From Gammaproteobacteria bacterium RIFCSPHIGHO2_02_FULL_42_43 (GTDB lineage Bacteria; Pseudomonadota; Gammaproteobacteria; Coxiellales; Coxiellaceae): a stretch of DNA of 64,000 nucleotides. A model generated the notes under the pieces. The model saw only the letters and a list, made by a program, of their open reading frames with translations. It was not told the origin of the DNA and made no database searches. The translations under genes and the position numbers were made by a program. This document shows positions 17,649-26,829 of this stretch, piece by piece. Each line of letters starts with the position of its first letter. The stretch's first letter is position 1. The stretch covers positions 124,001-188,000 of the forward strand of contig MGXR01000013.1 in NCBI GenBank assembly GCA_001801425.1, read 5' to 3'.

Positions 17649-17780
17649 CGCTCGCTTTCTGCCATGACTGCAACATTTCTCGGCAAGACGCTACAAGTAC
17701 ATCCCTGTAGGCTTGTGTTCGACATCCCTGTCTCACACACTTGCCTCGAAACGCTGCAGTCACAGCAGGCGCTCGCTACT
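17649..17780. repeat. Family C imperfect palindrome (ERIC/MITE-like), copy 1
   Basis: A 132-bp element bounded by CGCTCGCT at both ends. It includes GACTGCAACATTTCTCGGCA on one side and TGCCTCGAAACGCTGCAGTC on the other, which are imperfect inverse copies, around a centre with TACATCCCTGTAGGC. A second complete copy lies at 43695-43827 and a decayed one at 23404-23490. It separates skp from lpxD without disturbing either frame. Confidence 0.88.
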
Positions 17781-17813
17781 TCTGCGCGCGGAGATTTATT
17801 ACTTACTTACGTA

Positions 17814-18308
17814 TTACTTCAAATTTTCCAACACTGCTTTGGTGATATCCATAGTGTCTTTGGTGTAAAGCACATCATTGCTTGGGATTACCAAATCCAA
17901 TTGATCTTTTTTCGCAACGATGGCAACGGCTGATTTCACGCTTTCCATAAATTGTTGCAACTGATCGTTTTGCGCTTTAAAAATATCTTGTTGGAACTGA
18001 CTTTGGCCTTCGCGAAATGCGTCTTCCTGTTTCGTTATTTTTTCTTGCGCATCAGACAATTCTTTTTTGTTCATGACCGTTTTATTTTTTTGATAATTTT
18101 GAACGTCAAGTTGTAACGCTTGCGCCATTTTTTGCAAATGTTCTTTTTGCGGATCAAATTGTTTTTCCAATTGCGCTTTAATTTCTTTCACTTTGGGCGA
18201 CGAGGTGAAGATCGCTTTCATATCCACCACACCCACGTGATCCGCAAAAGCACCGACAGACCAAGTAGCAAAAATTGCAGCTGCTGCTGTTAACACCATT
18301 TTTTTCAT
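17814..18308 (-). CDS. skp: Periplasmic chaperone Skp/OmpH
   Basis: A 164-residue periplasmic protein. The signal peptide MKKMVLTAAAAIFATWSVGAF ends at AFA, followed by DHVGVVDMKAIF, the usual start of mature Skp. The middle (about residues 45-125) is charged and Gln/Lys-rich and would form the coiled-coil arms that hold unfolded outer-membrane proteins. The end IPSNDVLYTKDTMDITKAVLENL is typical. It is placed right after bamA, to which it delivers substrates. Confidence 0.93.
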   Translation of the reverse strand: MKKMVLTAAAAIFATWSVGAFADHVGVVDMKAIFTSSPKVKEIKAQLEKQFDPQKEHLQKMAQALQLDVQNYQKNKTVMNKKELSDAQEKITKQEDAFREGQSQFQQDIFKAQNDQLQQFMESVKSAVAIVAKKDQLDLVIPSNDVLYTKDTMDITKAVLENLK

Positions 18309-18335
18309 GACACATTTTCTCCTTCGTTAATTTTT

Positions 18336-20645
18336 TTAAATCGTTGCACCAAATGAAAATCCAAATAGCGCCAATTGATCGCCTGGTTTTTTATTCAGCG
18401 GCACAGCCAAACTAAAATTTAAAGGCGCCCCCAAGGGTGACCACCATGATACCATGATACCCGTTGTCACACGTAGATTTTTTGGATTAATAGATTCATA
18501 AGCAATACCAGGCACACGGTCCGTTTGAAAAATATTACCCGCATCCAGCAAAATACCCGTGCGCACTTTTGAGCTAATAAAATTGGGCAATATCAAATTC
18601 ACACCACCTAGTACTTCAACGTTACCTCCGATGGATTCAGTTGGGTTTGCGGGATTTTTTGGACCCAATGTATTGGCTTCATAACCAGGCAACGTAGCCA
18701 AACCGCCGGCATAAAAATTCTCAAAGAACGGCAACGAATTCACATCACCATAACCGCCACCATAACCCAATGTGCCATAGGGTTTAATAATAAAACCGGA
18801 GTCGCTTAATGGAAAATACCAGCTGCCATTGTATTGCGCTTCGTAATACGGCAAGCTCGTGTGCAGCACAGGAACACCCACGGTCAATCCTAAATTTTGC
18901 TCATTACCGGATGTTGGAAAAATAGCACGATCCAACGTTGAATGCGAAATACTATTGATCAACTTGAATTGATTGTAAGGCGATGGATGTCGCGACACAA
19001 ATTGCATTACTGATGGCGATACCAGTGATGGATTAATGTTACTAACTGCTGTGTGATCATACCCACCACCCACATTCCATGAATCAAATTCGCTAATGGG
19101 GATACCATACGTCATGCTCGAACCATAATTATCCAATGTATAAGGCTCAATGTTCACATTACCAGGCGTGGTATGCGTGTAATAAAAATTAAAGCTGCGA
19201 CTAATGCCGGTGGTTGTGTAAAACGGATTGGTGTAAGTGAATCCGTACGAAGAACTAAATTCACTGCGTTGGAAACCAACGGAAACGAATTTACCGGATC
19301 CCATAAAATTTGGTTCCGAGATGCTGGCGCCATACAAGAAGCCTTCCACATCCGAATAACCCGCTTGCACCGACGCACGACCTGCGTTGACTTCATGCAC
19401 GTGATACGTCAAATCAACTTGATTATTGTCGCTCGGCACGGCGGCGGTGGAAATTTCAACATGATCCAAGTAACCCAGATTTTTAATGCGGCGCTCTGAT
19501 TCCTTCGTGTCTTTGAGCGAATACAAACTACCTTCCATTTGCCGCAATTGCGAACGAATAACAATTCCGCTGGTGCGCGTGTCGCCCACGACATGAATAT
19601 TGCGCACATAAACGCGACGCCCTGCAGTAATATTGAAATTCAAAAATACAGTGTGCGCTGACTGATCCAATTGTGGAATCGGACTCACCTCTGGAAATGC
19701 GTAACCATGATTGGCCAGCGCATCACCCACTTGCTTGGTCACATCAATAATTTTTTTGCGAGAAAAAACATCGCCCACTTTTAATTGCATCAGAATTTTT
19801 TTAATGTTGGGCAATAAAACATCCGGAACACTCACTTGCGCCAAACGATAACCGCTCAAGTGGTACACTGGTCCTTCAGACACTTGAACGGTGATCGCTA
19901 CCCCGTTGGGTAACTGTTTCACATCGCGCGACACGACCTGAAAATTTAGGTATCCATGATCCAGATAAAAGCTACGCAAGCTCACAAGATCCGTTTGTAA
20001 TTGGATGGAAGAATAATGATCGTGATGATTAAACCACGTGAAAATACTGGGAGTTGTCAGCTGAAATTGATCTAGTAATGTATGTTGCGAAAAAGCCTGG
20101 TTACCCGTAATGCGAATGCTACGCACAATCACCGCGCGCCCTTCTTGCACCGTCACATGAATCGCAACACGATTACGTGACAGCGGCTTAACAGTGGGAG
20201 TAATGACAGCATCCGCGTGACCCATCAATAAATATTGCTGCTTCAACCCTTCCACAATTTCTTGCAATTGCGAAGGATCGTAAGTGTCACCTGGAACAAT
20301 TTTCAATTGCGCCAACACAGGCTTTAACACTTTTGCTTTAATCGATTTATTGCCGGTGATGGTGACAGAATCAATTGTCGGGCGTTCGGTGACGTGTATC
20401 ACCAAATTATTATCATTACGAGACAATTGCACATTGCTAAAAAATCCCGTTTTAAAAACAGCGGCGATGATGCGATTACCTTCGGCATCCGTGTACGTTT
20501 TCCCTGCATGAATTGGAATCGCACGCAACACAGTGTCAGCGCTCACGCGTTGCAATCCTTGCACTTCAATATTGCGAACCACAAATGAAGAGGCGACCAA
20601 TAAAACAGGCAGCAGACAAAGGAGTAAAAGAAAATAACGCCGCAT
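18336..20645 (-). CDS. bamA: Outer membrane protein assembly factor
   Basis: A 769-residue Omp85 protein. A signal peptide (FLLLLCLLPVLLVASS) leads into five POTRA domains (about 22-420; for example FVVRNIEVQGLQRVSADTVL and RAVIVRSIRITGNQAF), then a 16-strand barrel with the conserved loop segment ATLPGYEANTLGP near 635. It is the core of the BAM complex that folds outer-membrane proteins. The last residues are ALFGFSFGATI; the usual final aromatic residue is replaced by Ile, though the sequence otherwise looks like a beta-signal. No rseP gene lies upstream; dxr ends only 18 bases before the start. Confidence 0.96.
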   Translation of the reverse strand: MRRYFLLLLCLLPVLLVASSFVVRNIEVQGLQRVSADTVLRAIPIHAGKTYTDAEGNRIIAAVFKTGFFSNVQLSRNDNNLVIHVTERPTIDSVTITGNKSIKAKVLKPVLAQLKIVPGDTYDPSQLQEIVEGLKQQYLLMGHADAVITPTVKPLSRNRVAIHVTVQEGRAVIVRSIRITGNQAFSQHTLLDQFQLTTPSIFTWFNHHDHYSSIQLQTDLVSLRSFYLDHGYLNFQVVSRDVKQLPNGVAITVQVSEGPVYHLSGYRLAQVSVPDVLLPNIKKILMQLKVGDVFSRKKIIDVTKQVGDALANHGYAFPEVSPIPQLDQSAHTVFLNFNITAGRRVYVRNIHVVGDTRTSGIVIRSQLRQMEGSLYSLKDTKESERRIKNLGYLDHVEISTAAVPSDNNQVDLTYHVHEVNAGRASVQAGYSDVEGFLYGASISEPNFMGSGKFVSVGFQRSEFSSSYGFTYTNPFYTTTGISRSFNFYYTHTTPGNVNIEPYTLDNYGSSMTYGIPISEFDSWNVGGGYDHTAVSNINPSLVSPSVMQFVSRHPSPYNQFKLINSISHSTLDRAIFPTSGNEQNLGLTVGVPVLHTSLPYYEAQYNGSWYFPLSDSGFIIKPYGTLGYGGGYGDVNSLPFFENFYAGGLATLPGYEANTLGPKNPANPTESIGGNVEVLGGVNLILPNFISSKVRTGILLDAGNIFQTDRVPGIAYESINPKNLRVTTGIMVSWWSPLGAPLNFSLAVPLNKKPGDQLALFGFSFGATI

Positions 20646-20663
20646 AACAAAGTCCTTAGAGCC

Positions 20664-21845
20664 TTAAATTTGCAAAGAGTATACCGAAAGATTACGCGCC
20701 ATGTCACGCGCCATTTTATCTGTTTCTATTATTTCCTCCAGCGTATGGTTGCGCACAATGGAAGAAGCTTGCATCACTGCGTCAATCACCGACGCAATAT
20801 CGGAAAAACGAATTTTTCCAGCGCAAAAAGCGTCGACTGCCACTTCATTGGCGGCATTCAAGATGGTGCTGGCATTACCGCCCGCATGCAATGCTTGATA
20901 TGCCAATCGCAAACAAGGAAAACGATGATAATCAACTGACTCAAAATCCAGCCGCGCAATTTCAGTTAAGTCCAAACGTTTGGCGCCCGATGCAATGCGC
21001 TTGGGCCAACCCAACGCATGCGCGATGGGAATACGCATATCAGCACACCCCAACTGCGCCAAAAAAGAGGCATCCTCAAAATTCACCAACGAATGCATAA
21101 CACTTTGCGGATGAATCACAACTTGTATTTTTTCAATCGGCAAACCAAACAACCAAAATGCTTCGATGACTTCCAATCCTTTATTCATCATAGTTGCAGA
21201 ATCAATAGAAATTTTAGTGCCCATTTTCCAGGTGGGATGAGCGATGGCTTGCGCTGGCGTTACTTGCTCTAATTCGGATAAGGGTGTTGTGCGAAATGGT
21301 CCGCCGGATGCCGTCAAAACAATCGAATGAACACCCGTTAATTTTTTTCGGCCAGGCAAAAAATCTGCGGGTAAACACTGAAAAATGGCGTTATGCTCGC
21401 TGTCTACCGGCAATAATGTCGCTTGATGATCGCAAACCGCTTTCATAAATAAATCCGCTGCCATCACTAACGCTTCTTTATTTGCAAGCAACACACGCTT
21501 TCCTGCTTGCACAGCAGATAAAGTGGATGGTAATCCCGCCGCACCCACGATAGCGGCAACAACAATATCCGCTGTCGTCGCAAGTGAAGTCATGTCGGTC
21601 ACATCGCTCACCACCTCTGTTTTACAATTCACTTCAGATAATTTTTGTTTGAGCTGCGATGCTAATGTTGTGTCTGATAATGCTGCATAACGCGGTTTGA
21701 ATTTGATGCATTGCTGAAACAGCAGCGACACATTGCGATGCGCAGTTAATACGTGCACCGAAAAATCGTCGGGATGACGCGCAATCACATCTAATGTGTT
21801 CTGCCCGATAGATCCTGTTGAGCCAAAAATGGCGACTGTTTGCAT
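20664..21845 (-). CDS. dxr: 1-deoxy-D-xylulose 5-phosphate reductoisomerase
   Basis: A 393-residue enzyme of the MEP isoprenoid pathway. NADPH binding is shown by AIFGSTGSIGQNTLDV, the catalytic metal/substrate region by PVDSEHNAIFQCL and SIDSATMMNKGLE. MRIPIAHALGWPKR is also typical. It follows cdsA with four bases between and precedes bamA. Being next to uppS makes sense, because the isoprenoid made here is the precursor of undecaprenyl phosphate, the lipid carrier for cell-wall and LPS synthesis. Confidence 0.96.
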   Translation of the reverse strand: MQTVAIFGSTGSIGQNTLDVIARHPDDFSVHVLTAHRNVSLLFQQCIKFKPRYAALSDTTLASQLKQKLSEVNCKTEVVSDVTDMTSLATTADIVVAAIVGAAGLPSTLSAVQAGKRVLLANKEALVMAADLFMKAVCDHQATLLPVDSEHNAIFQCLPADFLPGRKKLTGVHSIVLTASGGPFRTTPLSELEQVTPAQAIAHPTWKMGTKISIDSATMMNKGLEVIEAFWLFGLPIEKIQVVIHPQSVMHSLVNFEDASFLAQLGCADMRIPIAHALGWPKRIASGAKRLDLTEIARLDFESVDYHRFPCLRLAYQALHAGGNASTILNAANEVAVDAFCAGKIRFSDIASVIDAVMQASSIVRNHTLEEIIETDKMARDMARNLSVYSLQI

Positions 21846-21849
21846 AAAG

Positions 21850-22662
21850 TTACAGGGGAATGAATGTGATGCCTAACACAAAAACAACGCTTGCCGCAGC
21901 AATGCTGTCGATGCGATCTAAAATGCCGCCGTGTCCCGGAAAAAAATTTCCAGAATCTTTCACGTCGCGAATGCGTTTGAATAAACTCACGCCCAAATCA
22001 CCAATCACTGAAAATAGAATGGTGATCAGCGATAAAAACATCAGCGCAATATAACTCAAAAAATGATGCGTTAAAAAAATTCCGCCAATTGCGGCAATCA
22101 ACATCGCGGCAATCAAACCACCCCAAAAACCCGCCCAGGTTTTTTTGGGGCTGACCCGCGTTGCGAGCGGCGATTGCCCATAATATTTTCCCGAAAAATA
22201 AGCGCCCACATCTGCGGCCCACACGATACACAATAAATAAATCAGCGAATAGGGTGATTGCCACTGCATTTGTGTTTGCAAGGTGACAATGCTAACCCAG
22301 GTCGCAATTAAAATAATAAAACCCGAGAGTGCGCGTGCATGCACGCATTGCAGTCCCGTGGTTGCGGTATTATTTTGATACCGATAAATAGCAACTGCGA
22401 TCCAACACCACACCAACCACGCAATCATTAAAACCCACGCGATTGGCAAAAACGCGGCCAATAATAATCCGATTAAAACACAAGCTACGTAAATGATGCG
22501 CGCTGTATTTTTTTCTAAGCCCACAAAATTAGACCACTCCCACGCGCCACCCAAAATCAACAATCCCGCGAGCGCTGCAAAATATGTCGACGGCACATAT
22601 AAAATCAAGATGAGCGCGATGGGAATAGCAATGACAGCAGTGATGATTCTTTTTTTCAACAT
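21850..22662 (-). CDS. cdsA: Phosphatidate cytidylyltransferase
   Basis: A 270-residue inner-membrane enzyme that makes CDP-diacylglycerol from phosphatidate and CTP. About seven or eight hydrophobic segments are seen, and the family signature near the C-terminus is intact: FKRIRDVKDSGNFFPGHGG followed by ILDRIDS. It lies two bases from uppS and four from dxr in the same transcript. Confidence 0.95.
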   Translation of the reverse strand: MLKKRIITAVIAIPIALILILYVPSTYFAALAGLLILGGAWEWSNFVGLEKNTARIIYVACVLIGLLLAAFLPIAWVLMIAWLVWCWIAVAIYRYQNNTATTGLQCVHARALSGFIILIATWVSIVTLQTQMQWQSPYSLIYLLCIVWAADVGAYFSGKYYGQSPLATRVSPKKTWAGFWGGLIAAMLIAAIGGIFLTHHFLSYIALMFLSLITILFSVIGDLGVSLFKRIRDVKDSGNFFPGHGGILDRIDSIAAASVVFVLGITFIPL

Positions 22663-22664
22663 AA

Positions 22665-23399
22665 TTAAACTGATACTTGTTCACTCGTTAATCCAAACCG
22701 ACGTTCACGTTGCTGAAAACTGCGAATCGCATCCATAAAAACAGCTTCATCAAAATCGGGCCACAACACATCGGTAAAATAAAATTCGGTGTAAGCCGTT
22801 TGCCACAACATAAAATTACTAATGCGCTGCTCACCGCTCGTGCGAATCAACAAATCGGGCTCAGGTAAATCTGAAATACAAATGAATTTTGCTAATGTTT
22901 CTTCCGTCACTGAATCTAAATCCAATTGGTGTTGCGACACAGCATGCGATAATTGTTTTGCCGCCTGTAAAATATCCCAGCGACCACTATAATGTATCGC
23001 CAATACAAAAGTTAATTTCGTGTTGTGTTGTGTGCGCGTTTGCGCTTCATAAAAGCGAGCTTGTATTTCTGTCGGAAACACCGATAAATCACCCATGACC
23101 CGAACACACACATTTTCTTCGTGCAATTCATCAATATTTTGTTCAATCATTTCAAACAGGAGTGATGTTAAAAAAGAAACTTCCGTGTTAGGGCGTGAAT
23201 GAAAATTTTCAATGCTGAGTGCATACAGCGACAAAACGGAAATGCCTTGTTTTTCACAAAACGTGACCGCACGACGCACGGATTTTGCGCCAGCGCGATG
23301 ACCCGCCATGCGCGGCAACAACCGTTTTTTTGCCCAACGTCCGTTGCCATCCATTACGATGGCGACGTGTTTGGGGATTTTCAGGAATTCGGAATTCAT
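22665..23399 (-). CDS. uppS: Undecaprenyl diphosphate synthase
   Basis: A 244-residue cis-prenyltransferase that extends farnesyl diphosphate to the C55 carrier. The catalytic aspartate is in VAIVMDGNGRWAKKR and the signature LIRTSGEQRISNFMLWQTAY is complete. The acceptor helices SLYALSIENFHSRP are typical. It is followed by cdsA after two bases, and separated from frr by a decayed repeat C. Confidence 0.96.
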   Translation of the reverse strand: MNSEFLKIPKHVAIVMDGNGRWAKKRLLPRMAGHRAGAKSVRRAVTFCEKQGISVLSLYALSIENFHSRPNTEVSFLTSLLFEMIEQNIDELHEENVCVRVMGDLSVFPTEIQARFYEAQTRTQHNTKLTFVLAIHYSGRWDILQAAKQLSHAVSQHQLDLDSVTEETLAKFICISDLPEPDLLIRTSGEQRISNFMLWQTAYTEFYFTDVLWPDFDEAVFMDAIRSFQQRERRFGLTSEQVSV

Positions 23400-23403
23400 A
23401 AAT

Positions 23404-23490
23404 TACATCCGCTTGCTTGCTACTGTGACTCTGACATTTCTCGGCAAGACGCCAGCAGCAATCGGCTTATTTCATCCGTGACTGCTCTGG
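23404..23490. repeat. Family C remnant
   Basis: CCGCTTGCTTGCTACTGTGA at about 23409 and ACATTTCTCGGCAAGACGCC at about 23434 match the left half of family C. The centre and most of the right half are missing; GTGACTGCTCTGGAG near 23478 may be the right-end remnant. The remnant lies between frr and uppS. Confidence 0.65.
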
Positions 23491-23492
23491 AG

Positions 23493-24050
23493 TTACATCT
23501 CCATCAAATCTTTTTCTTTCGTTGTGGCGACAGTATCCACTTGTGCTACAAATTCATCTGTGACTTTTTGAATAGACGTTTGCATGCGACGATCTTCATC
23601 TTCACTAATCAATTTATCCTTGAGCATGGTTTTTAATTCTTGATTGGCATCGCGACGCACGGTGCGAATCGACACACGCGTTTTCTCCGCTTCTTCACGC
23701 ACAATTTTTCCCAAACTTTTTCGTCTTTCTTCCGTCATGGGCGGCATAGGAATGCGAATAACCGTCCCCGCCGTGCTTGGAGTCAAGCCCAAATTCGCCA
23801 TCAAAATCGCTTTTTCAATTTCTGGCACCATGCTTTTTTCCCACGGTGTGATCGATAACGTTCGTGCATTTTCAACCGCAATATTCGCTACCTGATTGAG
23901 CGGCGATGCATTACCGTAATAATTGACCATCACGTGCTCAACTACACTCGGATGCGCGCGACCCGTGCGCAATTTCGCCAATTCTTGTTTGAATGCATCA
24001 AGACTTTTTTCCATACGTGCTTTTGCATCACGCATAATTTTATCTGACAT
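23493..24050 (-). CDS. frr: Ribosome recycling factor
   Basis: A 185-residue protein, the usual length. The three-helix bundle shows [20 protein letters not shown] and [20 protein letters not shown]. With EF-G it splits post-termination ribosomes. The start at 24050 has GGAGG in good spacing; the longer frame to 24092 would lie in pyrH. It overlaps pyrH by 11 bases. Confidence 0.96.
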   Translation of the reverse strand: MSDKIMRDAKARMEKSLDAFKQELAKLRTGRAHPSVVEHVMVNYYGNASPLNQVANIAVENARTLSITPWEKSMVPEIEKAILMANLGLTPSTAGTVIRIPMPPMTEERRKSLGKIVREEAEKTRVSIRTVRRDANQELKTMLKDKLISEDEDRRMQTSIQKVTDEFVAQVDTVATTKEKDLMEM

Positions 24051-24780
24051 GACCACCTCCATCGACACGCGTTCCAACCGCTTCACCTGCAATCACTTTG
24101 AGTAATTCGCCAGGTTTATTAATATTAAAAACACACAACGGCATTTGATAATCGCGACACTGACAAAATGCCGACAAATCCATCACTGCAAACTCTTTCT
24201 CTAATACTTCGTCGTAAGTTAAGTGCTTATATAAAGTTGCGCTGGGATTTTTGCGGGGATCTTCTGAATAAATCCCATCGACATTCGTTGCTTTTAAAAC
24301 AATGTCCGCATCAATTTCAATGCCGCGCAAACTCGCTGCCGAATCAGTGGTGAATAATGGGTTGCCAGTGCCTGCAGAAAAAATAACAATGCGATTTTGT
24401 TCCAAGTGATGAATGGCTTTGCGACGGCTAAACAAATCCACCATGCCGCCAACTGCAACCGCCGATAAAATGCGAACAGGAATTTCCAAACGCTCAAAAG
24501 CATCGCGCAGTGCCAACGCGTTCATGATGGTTGCCACCATGCCCATATGATCGCCCGTTACGCGATTAATACCCACTTCGGACAATGCGACACCACGACA
24601 AAAATTGCCGCCGCCAATTACGATTGCCACTTGCACGCCGAGTTTTTGCACTTCTTGAATTTCTTTGGCAATGCGAACCAGCGTCTGCGGCGAAATGGCT
24701 TTTTCGCTCCCGCCCATTAACGCTTCGCCGCTCATCTTTAATAACACGCGGCGAAAAGCAGCTTTTTTTCCAAGCGACAT
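24040..24780 (-). CDS. pyrH: UMP kinase
   Basis: A 246-residue amino-acid-kinase-fold enzyme converting UMP to UDP. Typical segments are [26 protein letters not shown], the central [19 protein letters not shown] and [16 protein letters not shown]. It lies between tsf and frr, the standard position. The end overlaps frr, so frr translation is probably coupled. Confidence 0.96.
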   Translation of the reverse strand: MSLGKKAAFRRVLLKMSGEALMGGSEKAISPQTLVRIAKEIQEVQKLGVQVAIVIGGGNFCRGVALSEVGINRVTGDHMGMVATIMNALALRDAFERLEIPVRILSAVAVGGMVDLFSRRKAIHHLEQNRIVIFSAGTGNPLFTTDSAASLRGIEIDADIVLKATNVDGIYSEDPRKNPSATLYKHLTYDEVLEKEFAVMDLSAFCQCRDYQMPLCVFNINKPGELLKVIAGEAVGTRVDGGGHVR

Positions 24781-24789
24781 AAAAACTCC

Positions 24790-24822
24790 CTATATTCGTT
24801 CCGCTTCATTGGCGAGCGGTAT
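24790..24822. repeat. Family E partial copy
   Basis: CTTCATTGGCGAGCGGTATA at about 24804 is identical to the right half of the palindrome at 46269-46326. The left half here is shortened (TATATTCGTTCCG). It lies in the 44-base gap between tsf and pyrH. Confidence 0.65.
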
Positions 24823-24824
24823 AT

Positions 24825-25715
24825 TTATGCATCCCCTTTAATAACCGCACTGACTTCATCTGCAAAATTTGTTGTTGGTTTATCTATTCCTTCACCCACT
24901 TCAAATCGCTCAAATGCCAGCACTTTGGCTTTGGCTGCTTGCAATAATGATTGCACAGTCTGCTCAGGATTTTTGACAAATGGCTGATACACCAAGCACA
25001 CCTCTTGTGCGAATTTCTGCAGGCGACCTTCCACCATTTTCTCAATGATGTTCGCAGGTTTTCCAGAAGTTTGCGCTTGCGCCGTGATAATTTCGCGTTC
25101 TTTTGCAACGACTGATTCTGACAATTGATTTGTGTCAATCGCGATCGGACGGGTAGCAGCGATATGCATTGCGATATCTTTTGCTAAGACCGCATCATTT
25201 TTATCGAGTGCGACCAATACACCAATGCGATCACCATGAAGATAATAACCAACACAGCCCGTCGAAGTGAGCGTTACTACGCGACGTAATTGAATATTTT
25301 CGCCAATTTTTGAAACCAAGGTTTCACGAACGATTTCGCAAGTCGCGCCATTGTCGTGCGTCACAGATTGCGACATAACTTCAGTCACATCATTAGTTTG
25401 CAACGACAAGCTCGTGTTTGATACTAACTCGGCAAATGATCTGAAACTGTTGTCTCGCGCTACAAAATCCGTTTCGCAATTGACTTCGCACATGGAAGCC
25501 ACTTTGCTATCACGACTTGTCGAAATAATAATGACGCCTTCGGCTGCAATTCTGCCCGCACGCTTAGCCGCTTTTGCTTGGCCGCTTTTGCGCATGTTGT
25601 CGATCGCGAGTTGAATATCCCCTTTTGCTTCGGTTAACGCTTTTTTGCATTCCATCATCCCTGCGCCAGTAAGCTCACGTAATTCTTTTACCATGGATGC
25701 GGTAATGTCTGTCAT
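24825..25715 (-). CDS. tsf: Elongation factor Ts
   Basis: A 296-residue nucleotide-exchange factor for EF-Tu. The N-terminal UBA-like part has ELTGAGMMECKKALTEAKGD, followed by CEVNCETDFVARDNSF, both highly conserved. The C-terminal dimerisation domain ends VGEGIDKPTTNFADEVSAV. Three bases separate it from rpsB. Confidence 0.96.
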   Translation of the reverse strand: MTDITASMVKELRELTGAGMMECKKALTEAKGDIQLAIDNMRKSGQAKAAKRAGRIAAEGVIIISTSRDSKVASMCEVNCETDFVARDNSFRSFAELVSNTSLSLQTNDVTEVMSQSVTHDNGATCEIVRETLVSKIGENIQLRRVVTLTSTGCVGYYLHGDRIGVLVALDKNDAVLAKDIAMHIAATRPIAIDTNQLSESVVAKEREIITAQAQTSGKPANIIEKMVEGRLQKFAQEVCLVYQPFVKNPEQTVQSLLQAAKAKVLAFERFEVGEGIDKPTTNFADEVSAVIKGDA

Positions 25716-25718
25716 GGG

Positions 25719-26678
25719 TTACTTCTCGCTGTGTTCGTTTTGCTTCGCTTTTTTTGCGGTGGATTTTTTCGCTGGTTTTTCTGCGGGTGATGCTTCCACT
25801 TCGGCTACCGTTTCAACTTGAGCTTCCATTTCAACCACTACCACTTCAGTTTCCAGCATTTCCGCTGACACATCAGATTCTTTAATTTCTTTTTTCACTT
25901 TTTTGATTTCAGGCAGCGGCGCTTTTGGTTTTGCTTTCGCCTTCGCTCTTTCTGCGCGTTCTTTTTCTTTTGCTGCGTCTTCTTCCAAAATTGAACGGCG
26001 CGATTCGATAATAACATCGGCTATCGTTTTGCAGTAAAAACGGATGGCGCGTATTGCGTCATCGTTACCTGGCACCACATAATCAATGCCGTCTGGACTT
26101 GCGTTGGTATCGACAATTGCTGCAACGGGAATACCCAGTCGTTGCGCTTCTGAAATAGCAATTTTTTCGCGCTTCACGTCGATGACAAATAACATGTCCG
26201 GCAAGCCGCCCATGTTTTTAATGCCATCCAAATTCACCGCGAGTTTATCTTTTTCGCGTTGAATCATCAGCACTTCTTTTTTTGTTTTTAACGCCAGTAA
26301 TTTTGTATTTTCCAACATGGCTTCCAAATCTTTTAAGCGCTTGATGGATTGGCGAATGGTTTTGTAATTCGTCAACATGCCGCCCAACCAACGGCGATTT
26401 ACATAAGGCATGCCGCAACGAATACCTTCTTCTTTCACGATATCAGTTGCCGCATGTTTGGTGCCGACAAACATCACTTTACCGCGCTTGCTCGTGATCT
26501 GATGAATAGCATCGAGTAATCCGCGAAACTTAGGCAGCGTTTCTTCAAGATTAATGATGTGTGTTTTTTCACGTTCACTGAAAATAAAGGGCGCCATTTT
26601 GGGGTTCCAGAAGCGTTTCTGATGGCCGAAATGCACACCCGCTTCCAATAAATCGCGCATAGAAATAGAAATCGTCAT
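25719..26678 (-). CDS. rpsB: 30S ribosomal protein S2 with long charged C-terminal tail
   Basis: A 319-residue S2; the conserved body (residues ~1-230, including [19 protein letters not shown] and [18 protein letters not shown]) is standard. Beyond it come ~85 residues rich in Lys, Ala, Glu and Val. These include [17 protein letters not shown] and a run of valine and glutamate, and end with [17 protein letters not shown]. Common S2 proteins are near 240 residues; extended tails of this size are known to me from Coxiella-type bacteria. A hairpin leader lies in the 5' untranslated region. Confidence 0.96.
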   Translation of the reverse strand: MTISISMRDLLEAGVHFGHQKRFWNPKMAPFIFSEREKTHIINLEETLPKFRGLLDAIHQITSKRGKVMFVGTKHAATDIVKEEGIRCGMPYVNRRWLGGMLTNYKTIRQSIKRLKDLEAMLENTKLLALKTKKEVLMIQREKDKLAVNLDGIKNMGGLPDMLFVIDVKREKIAISEAQRLGIPVAAIVDTNASPDGIDYVVPGNDDAIRAIRFYCKTIADVIIESRRSILEEDAAKEKERAERAKAKAKPKAPLPEIKKVKKEIKESDVSAEMLETEVVVVEMEAQVETVAEVEASPAEKPAKKSTAKKAKQNEHSEK

Positions 26679-26704
26679 ATGTTTCTCCAGGGTTGTTCGA
26701 CCAT

Positions 26705-26761
26705 CTTCCCCGCCGTTTTAATTTTTCTGTCGAAAAACACCCAAAACAGCGTACCAGGAAG
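26705..26761 (-). promoter_or_regulatory. Candidate autoregulatory leader hairpin of rpsB-tsf
   Basis: In the mRNA sense (reverse strand) the outer stem CUUCC...GGAAG encloses an inner stem CUGUUUU...AAAACGG (seven pairs including one G-U). The hairpin ends about 27 bases before the rpsB start codon. In gammaproteobacteria rpsB is known to be repressed by its own product through a leader RNA, so this structure is a good candidate for that site. Only the pairing is observed; protein binding is inference. Confidence 0.5.
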
Positions 26762-26829
26762 ATGTGAGTATTTGCTTATTTCAGCCACGCTTTATACCAT
26801 AGAAACAACGAATCAACAACCTGAACTCT

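Noticed and set aside
24051-24092. Longer start of frr
   Set aside because: Would add 14 residues inside pyrH; the ATG at 24050 with GGAGG gives the exact family length.
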